Source: Pseudonocardia petroleophila (lineage in GTDB: Bacteria > Actinomycetota > Actinomycetes > Mycobacteriales > Pseudonocardiaceae). From it: 64,000 nucleotides of DNA. Positions 1 to 10,343 of this stretch are shown one piece after another. The notes beneath the pieces were generated by a model. That model saw only the letters and a list, made by a program, of their open reading frames with translations. It had not been told where the DNA came from and did not search any database. The translations under genes were made by a program, and so were the position numbers. The number at the start of each line of letters is the position of its first letter. Positions within the stretch are counted from its first letter, which is position 1. The stretch is taken from contig NZ_CP060131.1 in the NCBI RefSeq assembly GCF_014235185.1, positions 1,247,501-1,311,500 on the forward strand. Direction: 5' to 3'.

Positions 1-1017
1 CACCCGCGGGGTGCCCGGGTAGCCCTCCGCGGCCACGACGACGGTGACCGCGGCGCCGGGAGCCCAGTCCAGCGCGGGCACCCGGGCGAGCGTGCCGGTC
101 GCGGTGGCGTGCAGCAGCCCGGCCAGCGGGGTCCGCAGCAGCGCGAGCACGGCCTGGGTCTCCGGGTCCCCGAAGCGGCAGTTGAACTCGATCACCGACG
201 GGCCGTTCGAGGTGAGCGCGAGCCCGGCGTAGAGCAGGCCGGAGAACGGGGTCCCGCGCGCCACCATCTCCCGGGCGACCGGCCCGACCACGGACTCCAC
301 CAGCTCGTCGGCCAGGTCCGGGGACGCCCAGGGCAGCGGCGCGTAGGCGCCCATCCCCCCGGTGTTGGGGCCGCTGTCGTCGTCACCGACGCGCTTGAAG
401 TCCTGAGCGGGCAGCAGCGGCACGACGGTCTCGCCGTCGACGAAGCAGAACAGCGACGCCTCCGGGCCGTCGAGGAACGCCTCCAGCAGCACGGGGTGCC
501 CGCCGTCGAGCAGGGTCATGGCGTGGGCGCGCGCGATGTCACGGTCGGACGTGACGACCACGCCCTTGCCCGCCGCGAGCCCGTCGTCCTTGACGACGTA
601 GGGCGCGGTGAAGCGGTCGAGCGCGGCGTCGAGGTGGGCGGGGTTGTCGACGATCTCGCACCCCGCGGTCGGCACCCCCGCCGCCGCCATGACGTCCTTC
701 GCGAAGGCCTTGGAACCCTCGATCCGGGCGGCGGCGGCCCCCGGCCCGAAGCAGGCGATCCCGGCGGCGCGCACCGCGTCGGCGACGCCCGCGACGAGCG
801 GCACCTCCGGGCCGATCACCACGAGATCGGCCCGCCACTCCGCGGCCAGCGCCGTGACCGCGGCGGGGTCGACGACGTCGATCCCGCGCTGCTCGGCCAC
901 CGACGCCGTGCCCGCGTTGCCCGGGGCACAGGCCAGCGCCGTCACCCCGGGGTCCTGCGCGAGGGCGATGAGGATGGCGTGCTCCCGAGCACCGGACCCG
1001 ACGACCAGAACGCGCAC
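1..1017 (-). CDS. purD: Phosphoribosylamine-glycine ligase (GARS), 3' end cut by window edge
   Basis: This enzyme joins glycine to 5-phosphoribosylamine using ATP, the second step of de novo purine synthesis, in the cytosol. The reverse strand reads from a GTG at 1017 ([15 protein letters not shown]) through 339 codons with no stop before the window edge. The N-terminal domain has the GSGAREHA phosphate loop and the [14 protein letters not shown] stretch. The ATP-grasp region shows the SKAFAKD and [15 protein letters not shown] motifs, then [21 protein letters not shown] and [12 protein letters not shown], which are diagnostic of PurD. The family is about 420-430 residues long, so about 85 residues lie outside the window. 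The ATG codons inside are less likely starts because the conserved Rossmann loop begins right after this GTG. Confidence 0.95.
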   Translation of the reverse strand, partial: MRVLVVGSGAREHAILIALAQDPGVTALACAPGNAGTASVAEQRGIDVVDPAAVTALAAEWRADLVVIGPEVPLVAGVADAVRAAGIACFGPGAAAARIEGSKAFAKDVMAAAGVPTAGCEIVDNPAHLDAALDRFTAPYVVKDDGLAAGKGVVVTSDRDIARAHAMTLLDGGHPVLLEAFLDGPEASLFCFVDGETVVPLLPAQDFKRVGDDDSGPNTGGMGAYAPLPWASPDLADELVESVVGPVAREMVARGTPFSGLLYAGLALTSNGPSVIEFNCRFGDPETQAVLALLRTPLAGLLHATATGTLARVPALDWAPGAAVTVVVAAEGYPGTPRV

Positions 1018-1140
1018 GAGGGGGAAGAGTAGAGCGCAGGCTCACGGGTACGCTCGCCGCACCTGCCGTTCACACCCCGGACCCGGTGTCGACGCTCTCC
1101 CGTGGTGACGCGGTGGTCCGACCGGTCGAGTCTGCACCTC

Positions 1141-2250
1141 ATGCCTCCCCGTCTCCCACTGCGAGGACTCACCGTGGCCGTACTCTCCGCCGTCACCGTG
1201 GCGGGAGCTCCCTCCGCCGCCCCCGTCGTGCCGGCCGGGGAGGGGGAGACCGCCCGGGTCGTCGTGATCGGGCACCGCGGCGCGTCCGGCTACCGCCCCG
1301 AGCACACCCTCGCCTCCTACGAGCTCGCAGCCCGGATGGGTGCCGACTTCATCGAGCCCGACCTGGTCACGACGGCCGACGGGGTGCTGGTCGCGCGGCA
1401 CGAGCCGGAGATCGGCGGCACGACCGACGTCGCCGACCACCCGGAGTTCGCCGACCGGCGCACCACCAAGACCATCGACGGCGCCGAGTACACCGGCTGG
1501 TTCACCGAGGACTTCACCCTCGCCGAGCTGCGCACGCTGCGCGCGACGGAGCGGATCCCGCAGGTCCGCCAGGAGAACACGATCTACGACCGCCGGTTCG
1601 TCATCCCCACCTTCAACGAGGTGCTGGAGCTGCGCGAGCGCCTGTCCCGGGAGCTGGGCCGCGAGGTCGGCGTGTACCCGGAGACCAAGCACCCCACCTA
1701 CTTCGCGACGCTCGGCCTCCCGCTCGAGCCGGCGCTGGTGCGGGCGCTGGACGGGGCCGGCCTCAACCGCGCCGACGCACCGGTGTTCGTCCAGTCCTTC
1801 GAGACGACGAACCTGCGCGCGCTCGACGCCGACCTCGCCGTGCCGCTGGTGGCCCTGCTGGAGGCCGACGGCATCCCGGCCGACCTGGCCGCGGCGGGCG
1901 ACACCCGCACCTACCTCGACCTCATCACCCCCGACGGCCTCGCCGACCTCGCCACGTTCGCCGACGGCATCGGCCCGGACAAGAACCTCGTGATCCCCCG
2001 CAACCCCGACGGCACGCTCGGCACGCCCACCCCGCTGGTCGCCGCGGCCCACGCGGTCGGGCTCGTCGTGCACCCGTACACGTTCCGCAACGAGAACCAG
2101 TTCCTGCCGACGAACCTGCGCTCCCCCGGCTCCGACACCGACTACGGGGACGTGTTCGCCGAGTACGAGGCGTTCTTCGCCGCCGGCGTCGACGGGGTGT
2201 TCGCCGACAACCCCGACACCGCCGTCACCGCGCGGTCCCTGCACGGGTAG
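1141..2250 (+). CDS. Secreted glycerophosphodiester phosphodiesterase
   Basis: This enzyme hydrolyses glycerophosphodiesters to glycerol-3-phosphate and an alcohol outside the cell or at the cell surface. The ATG at 1141 gives a typical signal peptide (MPPRLPLRG, then a hydrophobic run ending near AGAPSAAP, about residue 27); an upstream GTG at 1102 would spoil it, so I prefer 1141. The GDPD barrel starts with GHRGASG (His45, Arg46), followed by PEHT, the metal-binding EPD (Glu72, Asp74) and VARHEPE (His87). Later motifs are VGVYPETKHP and HPYTFRNEN. Length (369 residues) fits the GlpQ-type periplasmic enzymes. It is divergent from purD, with about 120 bp between the two starts. Confidence 0.9.
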   Translation: MPPRLPLRGLTVAVLSAVTVAGAPSAAPVVPAGEGETARVVVIGHRGASGYRPEHTLASYELAARMGADFIEPDLVTTADGVLVARHEPEIGGTTDVADHPEFADRRTTKTIDGAEYTGWFTEDFTLAELRTLRATERIPQVRQENTIYDRRFVIPTFNEVLELRERLSRELGREVGVYPETKHPTYFATLGLPLEPALVRALDGAGLNRADAPVFVQSFETTNLRALDADLAVPLVALLEADGIPADLAAAGDTRTYLDLITPDGLADLATFADGIGPDKNLVIPRNPDGTLGTPTPLVAAAHAVGLVVHPYTFRNENQFLPTNLRSPGSDTDYGDVFAEYEAFFAAGVDGVFADNPDTAVTARSLHG

Positions 2251-2253
2251 GGG

Positions 2254-2526
2254 TCAGACGATCCGCTCGTCGGCGTAGCACCACCGCCACGTCTCACCCG
2301 GCTCGAAGGAGCGGACGACCGGGTGGTCCTGCGCCGTGGCGTGGGCGGTGGCGTGCCGGTGCGGGCTGGAGTCGCAGCAGGCGACGTGCCCGCAGCTCAG
2401 GCACAGCCGCAGGTGGGCCCAGACGTCCTCGCCCAGCGCGCGGCAGTCGGTGCACCCGTCGGCGCTGTCGGGGGCGGGCTCGGACCAGGACCGCTCGTCG
2501 AAGGTCACGGTGTGGGCGCAGGTCAT
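2254..2526 (-). CDS. Small UBP-type zinc-finger protein
   Basis: A 90-residue protein built almost entirely of one zinc-finger of the ubiquitin-hydrolase (UBP/ZnF-UBP) type: CTDC, LCLSCGHVACCDSSPHRHATAHA and HPVVRSFEPGETWRWCY. The Cys and His spacing would bind two or three zinc ions. In bacteria there is no ubiquitin; these stand-alone proteins are common in actinobacteria and their role is unknown. The start is ATG at 2526 or 2535 (MAHMTC); I prefer the second Met since the Cys/His module begins right there. It is divergent from the antiporter gene, with only 18 bp between the starts, and shares its promoter region. Confidence 0.85.
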   Translation of the reverse strand: MTCAHTVTFDERSWSEPAPDSADGCTDCRALGEDVWAHLRLCLSCGHVACCDSSPHRHATAHATAQDHPVVRSFEPGETWRWCYADERIV

Positions 2527-2544
2527 GTGGGCCATCCTTCACCC

Positions 2545-4119
2545 ATGCACGTCGAGCTCACACTCCTCCTCCTCGTACTCGGCGCGCTCGCGATCACGGC
2601 GGTGTGCCGGCGCCTCGACGTCTCCGCTCCGCTGGTGCTGGTCGTCGCGGGCATCGCCGCGTCGTTCCTGCCCGGCGTCGAGGACCTGGAGCTCGAGCCG
2701 GACATCGTGCTGCTGGTCGTCCTGACGCCGCTGCTGTACTCCGCGGCGCTGGAGTCGTCCTACCTCGGGATCCGGGCCAACCGGCGGCCGATCGGGCTGC
2801 TCGCCGTCGGGCTGCCGGCGTTCACGGCGCTGGTCGTCGGGCTGGTGGCGTGGTGGCTCGTGCCCGAGCTGTCGCTGCCCGCCGCGCTCGTGCTCGGTGC
2901 GGTGGTCGCGCCGCCGGACGCGGTGTCGGCCCTCGCCGTGGGGCGCCGCCTCGGGCTGCCGCGCCGGGTCATGACGATCCTCGGCGGAGAGAGCCTGATC
3001 AACGACGCCACCGCGCTGACGCTGTTCCGGGTGTTCGTCGTCGTCGCGGCCGGCACGGCGGTCTCGGTGGCCGAGGCGGCCGGGATGTTCCTGCTCGCGG
3101 CCGTCGGCGGCACCGTGATCGGGCTCGCCGTCGGCTGGGTCGTGCACCGGCTGCGGATGCGGCTGCACGACGCGCGGGTGGAGAGCGCGCTCGGGCTCGT
3201 CGTGCCGTTCGCGGTGTACCTGATCGCCGAGCAGGCGCACACCTCCGGCGTGCTCGCCGTCGTCGTCACCGGGCTCTACCTGGGCCACCACGCGCCCGAG
3301 GGCGGCTACGCGTCGCGGCTGCAGGAGCAGGCGGTGTGGCAGGCGAGCGACACGATCCTGGAGTCGGTCGTCTTCGCGCTCATCGGTCTGCAGCTGACGA
3401 CCGTGATCGCGCAGGCCGGCGACGCGGGGCGGCTCGTGCTCTACGGGCTGGCCGTCACCGCGGCCACGGTCCTCGCCAGGGTGCTGTGGGTCTTCCCGGC
3501 GACGTACCTGCCCAGGGCGCTGTTCCGGGGCGTCCGCAAGGCCGATCCGCGGCCGCCGTGGCAGGTGCCGGCCGTCATCTCCTGGTCGGGGATGCGCGGG
3601 GTCGTCACGCTGGCGGCCGCGTTCGCGATCCCGGCCGACGTCCCCGGCCGCGAGACGATCGTGTTCCTGGCCTTCTTCGTGACGATCGCGACGCTGCTGC
3701 TGCACGGCCTCACCCTGCCCGCGGTGATTCACCGACTCGGCGTCCGCGACACCGGCGGGCAGGCCCAGGTGCTCGCCGAGGCCCAGGCCCAGTACGCCGC
3801 GGTGCAGGCCTCGATCGGGCGGCTCGACGAGCTGATGGCCGAGGCGGGCGGCGGCGCCACCGCGCACACCGCGGAGAAGCTCCGCCGGTTCGCCCAGATG
3901 CGCGCCAACCAGGTGTGGGAGCAGCTCGGGCGGCCGGACTCGGAGGCGGGCGAGAGCCCGAGCGCCGCCTACAACCGCCTGCGCCGCGAGATGCTCACCC
4001 GCGAGCGCGACACCTTCGTCGCCAGCCGCGACGCCGGGGAGATCGACGACGAGATCCTGCGCCGGGTGCAGCGCCAGCTGGACCTGGAGGAGGCGATGCT
4101 GGCGCGCGACGACCCCTGA
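2545..4119 (+). CDS. CPA1-family Na+/H+ antiporter
   Basis: An integral membrane protein predicted to exchange Na+ (or K+) for protons. The 524 residues start with a hydrophobic helix directly after ATG 2545 and contain about 12 membrane segments in the first 400 residues. The ion-binding signatures of the CPA1/NhaP family are present: VVAPPDAVSALAV and GGESLINDATALTLF (the Asn-Asp pair). WSGMRGVVTLAAAFAIP is the late conserved arginine-containing helix. The last 130 residues are a soluble, charged tail typical of bacterial NhaP/SLC9-like proteins. It is expressed alone, diverging from the zinc-finger gene. Confidence 0.9.
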   Translation: MHVELTLLLLVLGALAITAVCRRLDVSAPLVLVVAGIAASFLPGVEDLELEPDIVLLVVLTPLLYSAALESSYLGIRANRRPIGLLAVGLPAFTALVVGLVAWWLVPELSLPAALVLGAVVAPPDAVSALAVGRRLGLPRRVMTILGGESLINDATALTLFRVFVVVAAGTAVSVAEAAGMFLLAAVGGTVIGLAVGWVVHRLRMRLHDARVESALGLVVPFAVYLIAEQAHTSGVLAVVVTGLYLGHHAPEGGYASRLQEQAVWQASDTILESVVFALIGLQLTTVIAQAGDAGRLVLYGLAVTAATVLARVLWVFPATYLPRALFRGVRKADPRPPWQVPAVISWSGMRGVVTLAAAFAIPADVPGRETIVFLAFFVTIATLLLHGLTLPAVIHRLGVRDTGGQAQVLAEAQAQYAAVQASIGRLDELMAEAGGGATAHTAEKLRRFAQMRANQVWEQLGRPDSEAGESPSAAYNRLRREMLTRERDTFVASRDAGEIDDEILRRVQRQLDLEEAMLARDDP

Positions 4120-4200
4120 CCCGCGAGTTTGCCGACCCCACCCGGCGAGTTTGCCGACCCCACCCGGCGAGTTTGCCGACCCGGCCCGGCGAGTTGGCCG
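4120..4200. repeat. Four tandem copies of a 22-bp unit
   Basis: The unit cccggcgagtttgccgaccc plus two bases is repeated at 4120-4140 (one base shorter), 4141-4162, 4163-4184 and 4185-4200 (partial, last copy gagttggccg). It fills the space between the convergent antiporter and hydrolase genes, starting just after the antiporter TGA. No protein is encoded. Such short phased repeats are typical of dispersed intergenic repeats in Pseudonocardia-like genomes; a role in transcription end or mRNA stability is only a guess. Confidence 0.85.
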
Positions 4201-4214
4201 GACGGGTACGGGGA

Positions 4215-5138
4215 TCAGGACGTCAGGAAGCCGGCCAGCAGCCCGTTCACGACGTCCGGGCGCTCCTGGTGCGGGAAGTGCCCGACGCCCGCCAGCAGCT
4301 CCGCCCGGTAGCCGGCTCCGGCCCAGCGCCCCGACAGCGCGGCCGTCGACGGGAGCAGGCACGGGTCGCGCTCGCCGTGGATCTGCAGCACCGGCGCGTC
4401 GACGGGCCGGGAGACGGCCGCCGCGAACCGCCGCCCGTCCCCGCGGAACTGCGACCGCAGAGCCCACCGGTAGTACTCCATCGCGCAGTGCACGACCCCC
4501 GGCACCCGGATCGCGCTGCGGCAGCGGGCCGCCGCCTCGGCGAAGTCGTCGGTCCGCACCCAGTCCGGGCCCGACCACCCGCGCAGGATCGCCTCGACGC
4601 GCGCCCCCTCGTCGCGGCGCAGGGCGCGTTCGGGCCACCGCGGGACCTGGAACGCCAGCGCGTAGCTCGAGGTGGCCCGCCCCTGCCCGCGCAGGTCACG
4701 CACGAACGCCGACCGCACCGCCATCGGGTGCGGTGCGCCGAGCACCGTCAGCGACCGGACCCGGCGGGGGTGCAGGGTGGCCGTCGTCCAGCCGATCAGC
4801 CCACCCCAGTCGTGCCCGACGACGTGCGCGCGGGTCTCCCCGAGCGCCCCGATCAGGCCCGCAGCGTCCCCGGCGAGGGTCCACAGGTCGTAGCCGCGGG
4901 GCGGCTTGTCGGAGTCACCGTAGCCGCGCAGGTCGACCGCGACGGCCCGGAACCCGCGCTCCGCGAGGCCGACGAGCTGGTGGCGCCACGTCCACCAGAA
5001 CTCGGGGAAACCGTGCAGCAGCACGACCAGCGGGCCCTGCCCGCACTCGACGACGTGCTGCCGGATGCCGTTGGCCGAGACCTCGGAGTGCGTCCACGGA
5101 CCCGGGATGCGCACCGACGACGGATCGGGTGCGCGCAC
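4215..5138 (-). CDS. Alpha/beta hydrolase, epoxide-hydrolase type
   Basis: A 307-residue alpha/beta-hydrolase. The oxyanion-hole motif HGFPEFWWTW (residues 42-51) and the nucleophile elbow GHDWGG with Asp110 as nucleophile are those of soluble epoxide hydrolases (and related haloalkane dehalogenases), not of serine esterases. DLRGYGDSDKP follows the second strand. The acid is probably in GERDPCLLPS and the catalytic His in GVGHFPHQERPD near the C-terminus. A cap-domain Tyr is present in MEYYRWAL. The natural substrate cannot be told. The GTG start at 5138 is supported by the clean N-terminal domain; the stop of the neighbouring holin-like gene is 4 bp upstream of it, so the two may be co-transcribed. 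Confidence 0.85.
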   Translation of the reverse strand: MRAPDPSSVRIPGPWTHSEVSANGIRQHVVECGQGPLVVLLHGFPEFWWTWRHQLVGLAERGFRAVAVDLRGYGDSDKPPRGYDLWTLAGDAAGLIGALGETRAHVVGHDWGGLIGWTTATLHPRRVRSLTVLGAPHPMAVRSAFVRDLRGQGRATSSYALAFQVPRWPERALRRDEGARVEAILRGWSGPDWVRTDDFAEAAARCRSAIRVPGVVHCAMEYYRWALRSQFRGDGRRFAAAVSRPVDAPVLQIHGERDPCLLPSTAALSGRWAGAGYRAELLAGVGHFPHQERPDVVNGLLAGFLTS

Positions 5139-5141
5139 GGG

Positions 5142-5642
5142 TCAGCCCGTGCCGCGGCCGTTCAGCTGGGCCGGGGTGTCGGCCCGGTTCCGGTTCGACA
5201 GGACCTGCGCCGACTCCTTGAGCGAGCTGATCGTGCGCTCGGGCTTGCGGATCTTGCGCACCCGCAGGTAGCCGAGCAGCCCGAACACGCCCGCGACCAG
5301 CAGCATGAAGCCGAACACGATCCAGAACGACGCGGAGCGGTTGAGGAACAGCGCGAGCGTCTCGCCGAGGGCGAAGAACAGGAAGAACAGGCTGAACAGC
5401 GCCACGACCAGCGCGACGATGAAGAAGATGCTGCCCTGCAGGCCCTTCTTCACCTCGGCGGTGACCTCGGAGCGGGCGAGCTCGACCTCGGCGCGCACGA
5501 GCGTGGAGACCTGCGCGGTTGCCTCGCGGACGAGCCCGCCGATCGACTGGTCGGCCGCCGCGACGACCGGCTCCTTCGAGAGCGGGATCGAGGGGAGCAC
5601 GGGCGGAACCTCCGTGCCGTTGGAGCTGGTCGGGCTGGCCAC
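5142..5642 (-). CDS. Holin-X/DUF1469-like membrane protein
   Basis: A 166-residue protein with two adjacent long hydrophobic helices in the middle (GSIFFIVALVVALFSLFFLF and FWIVFGFMLLVAGVFGLLGYL). An amphipathic N-terminal half (LVREATAQVSTLVRAEVELA) precedes them. This is the layout of the actinobacterial phage-holin-family / DUF1469 proteins. These are chromosomal membrane proteins, not evidence of a prophage; their function is unknown. The start is a GTG at 5642 preceded by a perfect AGGAGG (5649-5654) at six-base spacing; longer readings to an ATG at 5711 would place the ribosome site inside the gene. It lies 3 bp from the epoxide-hydrolase-like gene downstream. Confidence 0.85.
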   Translation of the reverse strand: MASPTSSNGTEVPPVLPSIPLSKEPVVAAADQSIGGLVREATAQVSTLVRAEVELARSEVTAEVKKGLQGSIFFIVALVVALFSLFFLFFALGETLALFLNRSASFWIVFGFMLLVAGVFGLLGYLRVRKIRKPERTISSLKESAQVLSNRNRADTPAQLNGRGTG

Positions 5643-5730
5643 CACTGTCCTCCTGCACATCCTGCTGGTGTGTCTCGATGATCGGAACGCATCCTTCCAC
5701 GCGGGGGGCACCGGTGCCCGACCAGGCGCG

Positions 5731-6930
5731 TCAGGTCCACTCGTCGGGTGCAGCGTGCACCCGTCCGCGACGCACGAGCAGCGCCGCGCCGATCAGCGCC
5801 GCGGCCGCGGAGGCGATGAGGATGGCGGCCTTCGCGGCGTCGAGCACCTCGGGCTGGTCGACGAGCGACAGCTCGGCGATCAGCAGGCTGACGGTGAATC
5901 CGACGCCGCCGAGCATCGACACCGCCGCCATGTCGCGCCACCCCAGGCCGCTCGGCCGGCAGGCCGGGGTGATCCGGATGGCCAGCCAGGCGAAGCCGAG
6001 GATGCCGATGACCTTCCCGACGAGCAACCCGGCCATGACGGCGAGCGGGACCGGCGCGGTGAACACCTCGCGCAGCGCGTCGGCCCCGACCGGGACACCG
6101 GCCGCGAACAGCGCGAACACCGGCACGCACAGCCCGGCCGACCAGGGCTGCAGCCGGTGCTCCAGCCGCACCGCGGGCGCGTACCGCTCACCGTCGTCGG
6201 GCCGGACCCGGGTGAGCAGGCCGAGCAGGACCCCGGCGATCGTCGCGTGGATCCCCGCCTCGTGGATCGCCACCCAGACCGCGACGCCGAGCGGCACGTA
6301 GATCCACCAGGCCCGCACGCGGCGCCGCTGCAGCCACCAGTAGAGCGCGGCGCCGAGCAACCCGGCCCCGAGCGCGAGCAGGTTGAGCCCGGAGCTGAAG
6401 ACGAACGCGATGACGGCGATCGCGCCCAGGTCGTCGGCCACGGCCAGGCCCAGCAGGAACACCCGCGCGGTGGCCGGCAGGGCCGACCCGGCCAGCGCGA
6501 GCACGCCGAGGGCGAACGCGATGTCGGTCGCCACCGGGATGGCCCAGGCCTGCTCCATGCCCGGCGCTCCACGGCCCACGACCAGGGCGATCACGGCCGG
6601 GACGACCATCCCGCCGAGGGCCGCGGCCACCGGCAGCAGCGCCTGCCGCAGCTTCGACAGCTCCCCGACGACCAGCTCGCGCTTGAGCTCCAGCCCCACG
6701 ACGAAGAAGAAGACCGCGAGGAGGCCGTCGGTGGCCCACTGCGCGAGCGTCAGGTCGAGGTGCAGCGCGGCCGGGCCGACGACGGTGTCGCGCAGCCCCA
6801 CGTACGCACCGGACCACGGGGAGTTCGCCCACAGCAGCGCGACGGCGGTGGCGACGAGCAGGACCATCCCGCCGACGGTCTCGGTGCGCAGGTAGCGGGC
6901 GAACTCGGAGGCGGGGCGGGGTGCGATCAC
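5731..6930 (-). CDS. nhaA: NhaA Na+/H+ antiporter
   Basis: A 399-residue inner-membrane antiporter that expels Na+ in exchange for protons at alkaline pH or high salt. NhaA hallmarks are all visible: FFFVVGLELKREL in the second helix, VATDIAFALGVLAL (Asp136), the ion-binding pair in LAVADDLGAIAVIAF (Asp166, Asp167), and GVGFTVSLLIAELS near the end. Eleven to twelve membrane segments can be drawn. The length equals the family norm. It is the second Na+/H+ antiporter within 5 kb, but from an unrelated family to the CPA1 protein upstream. Confidence 0.95.
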   Translation of the reverse strand: MIAPRPASEFARYLRTETVGGMVLLVATAVALLWANSPWSGAYVGLRDTVVGPAALHLDLTLAQWATDGLLAVFFFVVGLELKRELVVGELSKLRQALLPVAAALGGMVVPAVIALVVGRGAPGMEQAWAIPVATDIAFALGVLALAGSALPATARVFLLGLAVADDLGAIAVIAFVFSSGLNLLALGAGLLGAALYWWLQRRRVRAWWIYVPLGVAVWVAIHEAGIHATIAGVLLGLLTRVRPDDGERYAPAVRLEHRLQPWSAGLCVPVFALFAAGVPVGADALREVFTAPVPLAVMAGLLVGKVIGILGFAWLAIRITPACRPSGLGWRDMAAVSMLGGVGFTVSLLIAELSLVDQPEVLDAAKAAILIASAAAALIGAALLVRRGRVHAAPDEWT

Positions 6931-7002
6931 GGGCAGCTCCGGGGGCGTTCGGGCACGACGACGACGTTGCCGACCAGACTTCCCGGCGCACCGCGGGGGA
7001 CG

Positions 7003-7413
7003 TTACCCGTCGTCGGGGCGGCCGCGCAGCCGCTTGACCCGGCCCCGCCGCGTCTTCTCGTCCATCCGGCGGCGCTTGGCCCCCTTCGACGGCTTCGTCG
7101 GCCGCCGGGTGGGTGGGTCCGCCGCCGTGGCCCCGCGGAGGGTGGCGGCGAGGCGCTCACGGGCCGCCTCGCGGTTGCGCAGCTGGCTGCGGTGCTCCGA
7201 CGCGACGACCGTCAGCACCCCGTCGACCAGCCGGCCCGCCAGGCGCGCGAGCGCCCGGCTGCGCAGGTCGTCCGGCACCGACGGCGAGCGCGCGACGTCG
7301 AAGGACAGCTCGACGCGCGAGTCGGTGGTGTTGACGCCCTGACCACCCGGCCCCGACGCGCGCGAGAACCGCCAGTGCAGCTCCCTCGCGGGAAGCACCA
7401 GCGGTCCTCGCAC
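7003..7413 (-). CDS. arfB: Alternative ribosome-rescue peptidyl-tRNA hydrolase ArfB
   Basis: ArfB (YaeJ) binds stalled ribosomes lacking a stop codon and frees the nascent peptide by hydrolysing peptidyl-tRNA. The 136 residues have the class-I release-factor domain with the catalytic GGQ at residues 23-25 in SGPGGQGVNTTDSRVEL. The basic tail (KPSKGAKRRRMDEKTRRGRVKRL) is known in this family to enter the mRNA channel. The short length excludes a true release factor, which would carry codon-recognition domains. The GTG start lies 22 bp after the acs stop, with no clear ribosome site of its own, so translation may be coupled to acs. Confidence 0.93.
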   Translation of the reverse strand: MRGPLVLPARELHWRFSRASGPGGQGVNTTDSRVELSFDVARSPSVPDDLRSRALARLAGRLVDGVLTVVASEHRSQLRNREAARERLAATLRGATAADPPTRRPTKPSKGAKRRRMDEKTRRGRVKRLRGRPDDG

Positions 7414-7435
7414 GTGCAGGTCGTCGTCGAGCAGG

Positions 7436-9409
<1,974 letters not shown>

Positions 9410-9533
9410 CCGTACCCCTCCTGCTCGTCTCCGCACCGGGCATCGGCGCCCGGCACGCAATCTTGGGACGACGCTATCGCCCACCACCGACCCGCGCACC
9501 GCCTGTCCGGCCAGTACTGCCCCTACTGGCAGC

Positions 9534-10283
9534 ATGGATCGGGTGATCGCCACCGACCCGCTCGCGCCCCTGACCGAGCTCCCGGGCGTCGCCGAGGCGG
9601 TGACTCGGGCCCGCGACGCGGTGGTCGCCGTGCACAACCACCCCGCCAACCGGCAGGGCTGGCCGGCGGGCGCCGCGGAGGCCGGGATCCGGGCCGCGCG
9701 TGCGTCGGCCGCGCTCGACGGGGCCCCGCTCGACTCCCCCGACACCGTCACCGACCCCGTCCTCGCGGGCGCCGTGCGGATCGCCGAGGAGTCCGGCCGG
9801 CTGCTGGCGGCCTGGCGCACCTCCCCCTCCCAGGCGCTCGCCCGGCTGCACGTGCTGGCGGCCACCGACCTGGTGCCCGTCGAGCGGCACGGCACCGAGC
9901 TGGGCCGGCCGCGGACGGGGCCGGGCGTCACCGACCGGCTCGCGCTGCTGGCCGGGCTGATCACCGGCGGCACGCGGGCCCCGGCCCCGATCCTCGTCGC
10001 CGTCGTGCACGGAGAGTTACTGGCGCTGCGCCCTTTCGGCTCCGCCAGCGGCGTCGTCGCGCGGGCGGCGGCCCGGCTCACCGCGCTGACGGCCGGGCTC
10101 GACCCCCGCGGCCTCGCCGTCCCCGAGGTGGGCCACCTGCGCCGGGCCGCGGAGTACCGCGCGGCAGCGGAGGGGTTCGCGGCCGGCGGGGCGGACGGCG
10201 TCGGCGCCTGGATCCTGCACTGCTGCGCGCAGTGGGAGGCCGGTGGCCGCGAAGGCACCTCGATCGCCGACGCCCGCAGCTGA
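9534..10283 (+). CDS. Degenerate Fic-like protein (Rv3662c-type position)
   Basis: A 249-residue protein, often labelled just 'oxidoreductase' or hypothetical in actinobacteria. It has features of the Fic fold. ARASAALDGAPLDSPDTVTD resembles the Fic N-terminal region (ASS.IEG...T). LLALRPFGSASGVVARAAARLTAL sits where the Fic active site HPFxxGNGRxxR would be, but His, Asn and the first Arg are replaced, so AMP-transfer activity is not expected. The gene is divergent from acs (124 bp between the starts) and convergent with the HAD gene, the arrangement of Rv3662c beside Rv3661 in M. tuberculosis. Start ATG 9534 is the first after the promoter space. Function unknown; the Fic relation is my inference from motifs. 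Confidence 0.7.
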   Translation: MDRVIATDPLAPLTELPGVAEAVTRARDAVVAVHNHPANRQGWPAGAAEAGIRAARASAALDGAPLDSPDTVTDPVLAGAVRIAEESGRLLAAWRTSPSQALARLHVLAATDLVPVERHGTELGRPRTGPGVTDRLALLAGLITGGTRAPAPILVAVVHGELLALRPFGSASGVVARAAARLTALTAGLDPRGLAVPEVGHLRRAAEYRAAAEGFAAGGADGVGAWILHCCAQWEAGGREGTSIADARS

Positions 10284-10310
10284 GGAGGCCCCCTACCAGC
10301 GGGAACGCGA

Positions 10311-10343
10311 GACGGGCGGCCCCCCTCCGGGGAACCGCCCGTC
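10311..10343. terminator. Hairpin terminator between convergent Fic-like gene and RNA/HAD unit
   Basis: gacgggcgg (10311-10319) pairs perfectly with ccgcccgtc (10335-10343), and inner GC pairs (cccc / gggg) lengthen the stem. There is no T-run, which is usual in actinobacteria. It lies 28 bp after the Fic-like stop and at the 3' end of the minus-strand RNA proposed for this gap, so it can serve both directions. Confidence 0.7.

Noticed and set aside
5142..5642. Prophage because of the holin-like protein
   Set aside because: DUF1469/holin-X-like proteins are standard chromosomal genes of actinobacteria, and there are no other phage genes here.
1086..5681. A 1,500-codon open frame on the plus strand
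   Set aside because: It covers parts of genes on both strands, is Arg/Pro/Gly-rich without any domain, and arises because high GC removes stop codons in the shadow frames.
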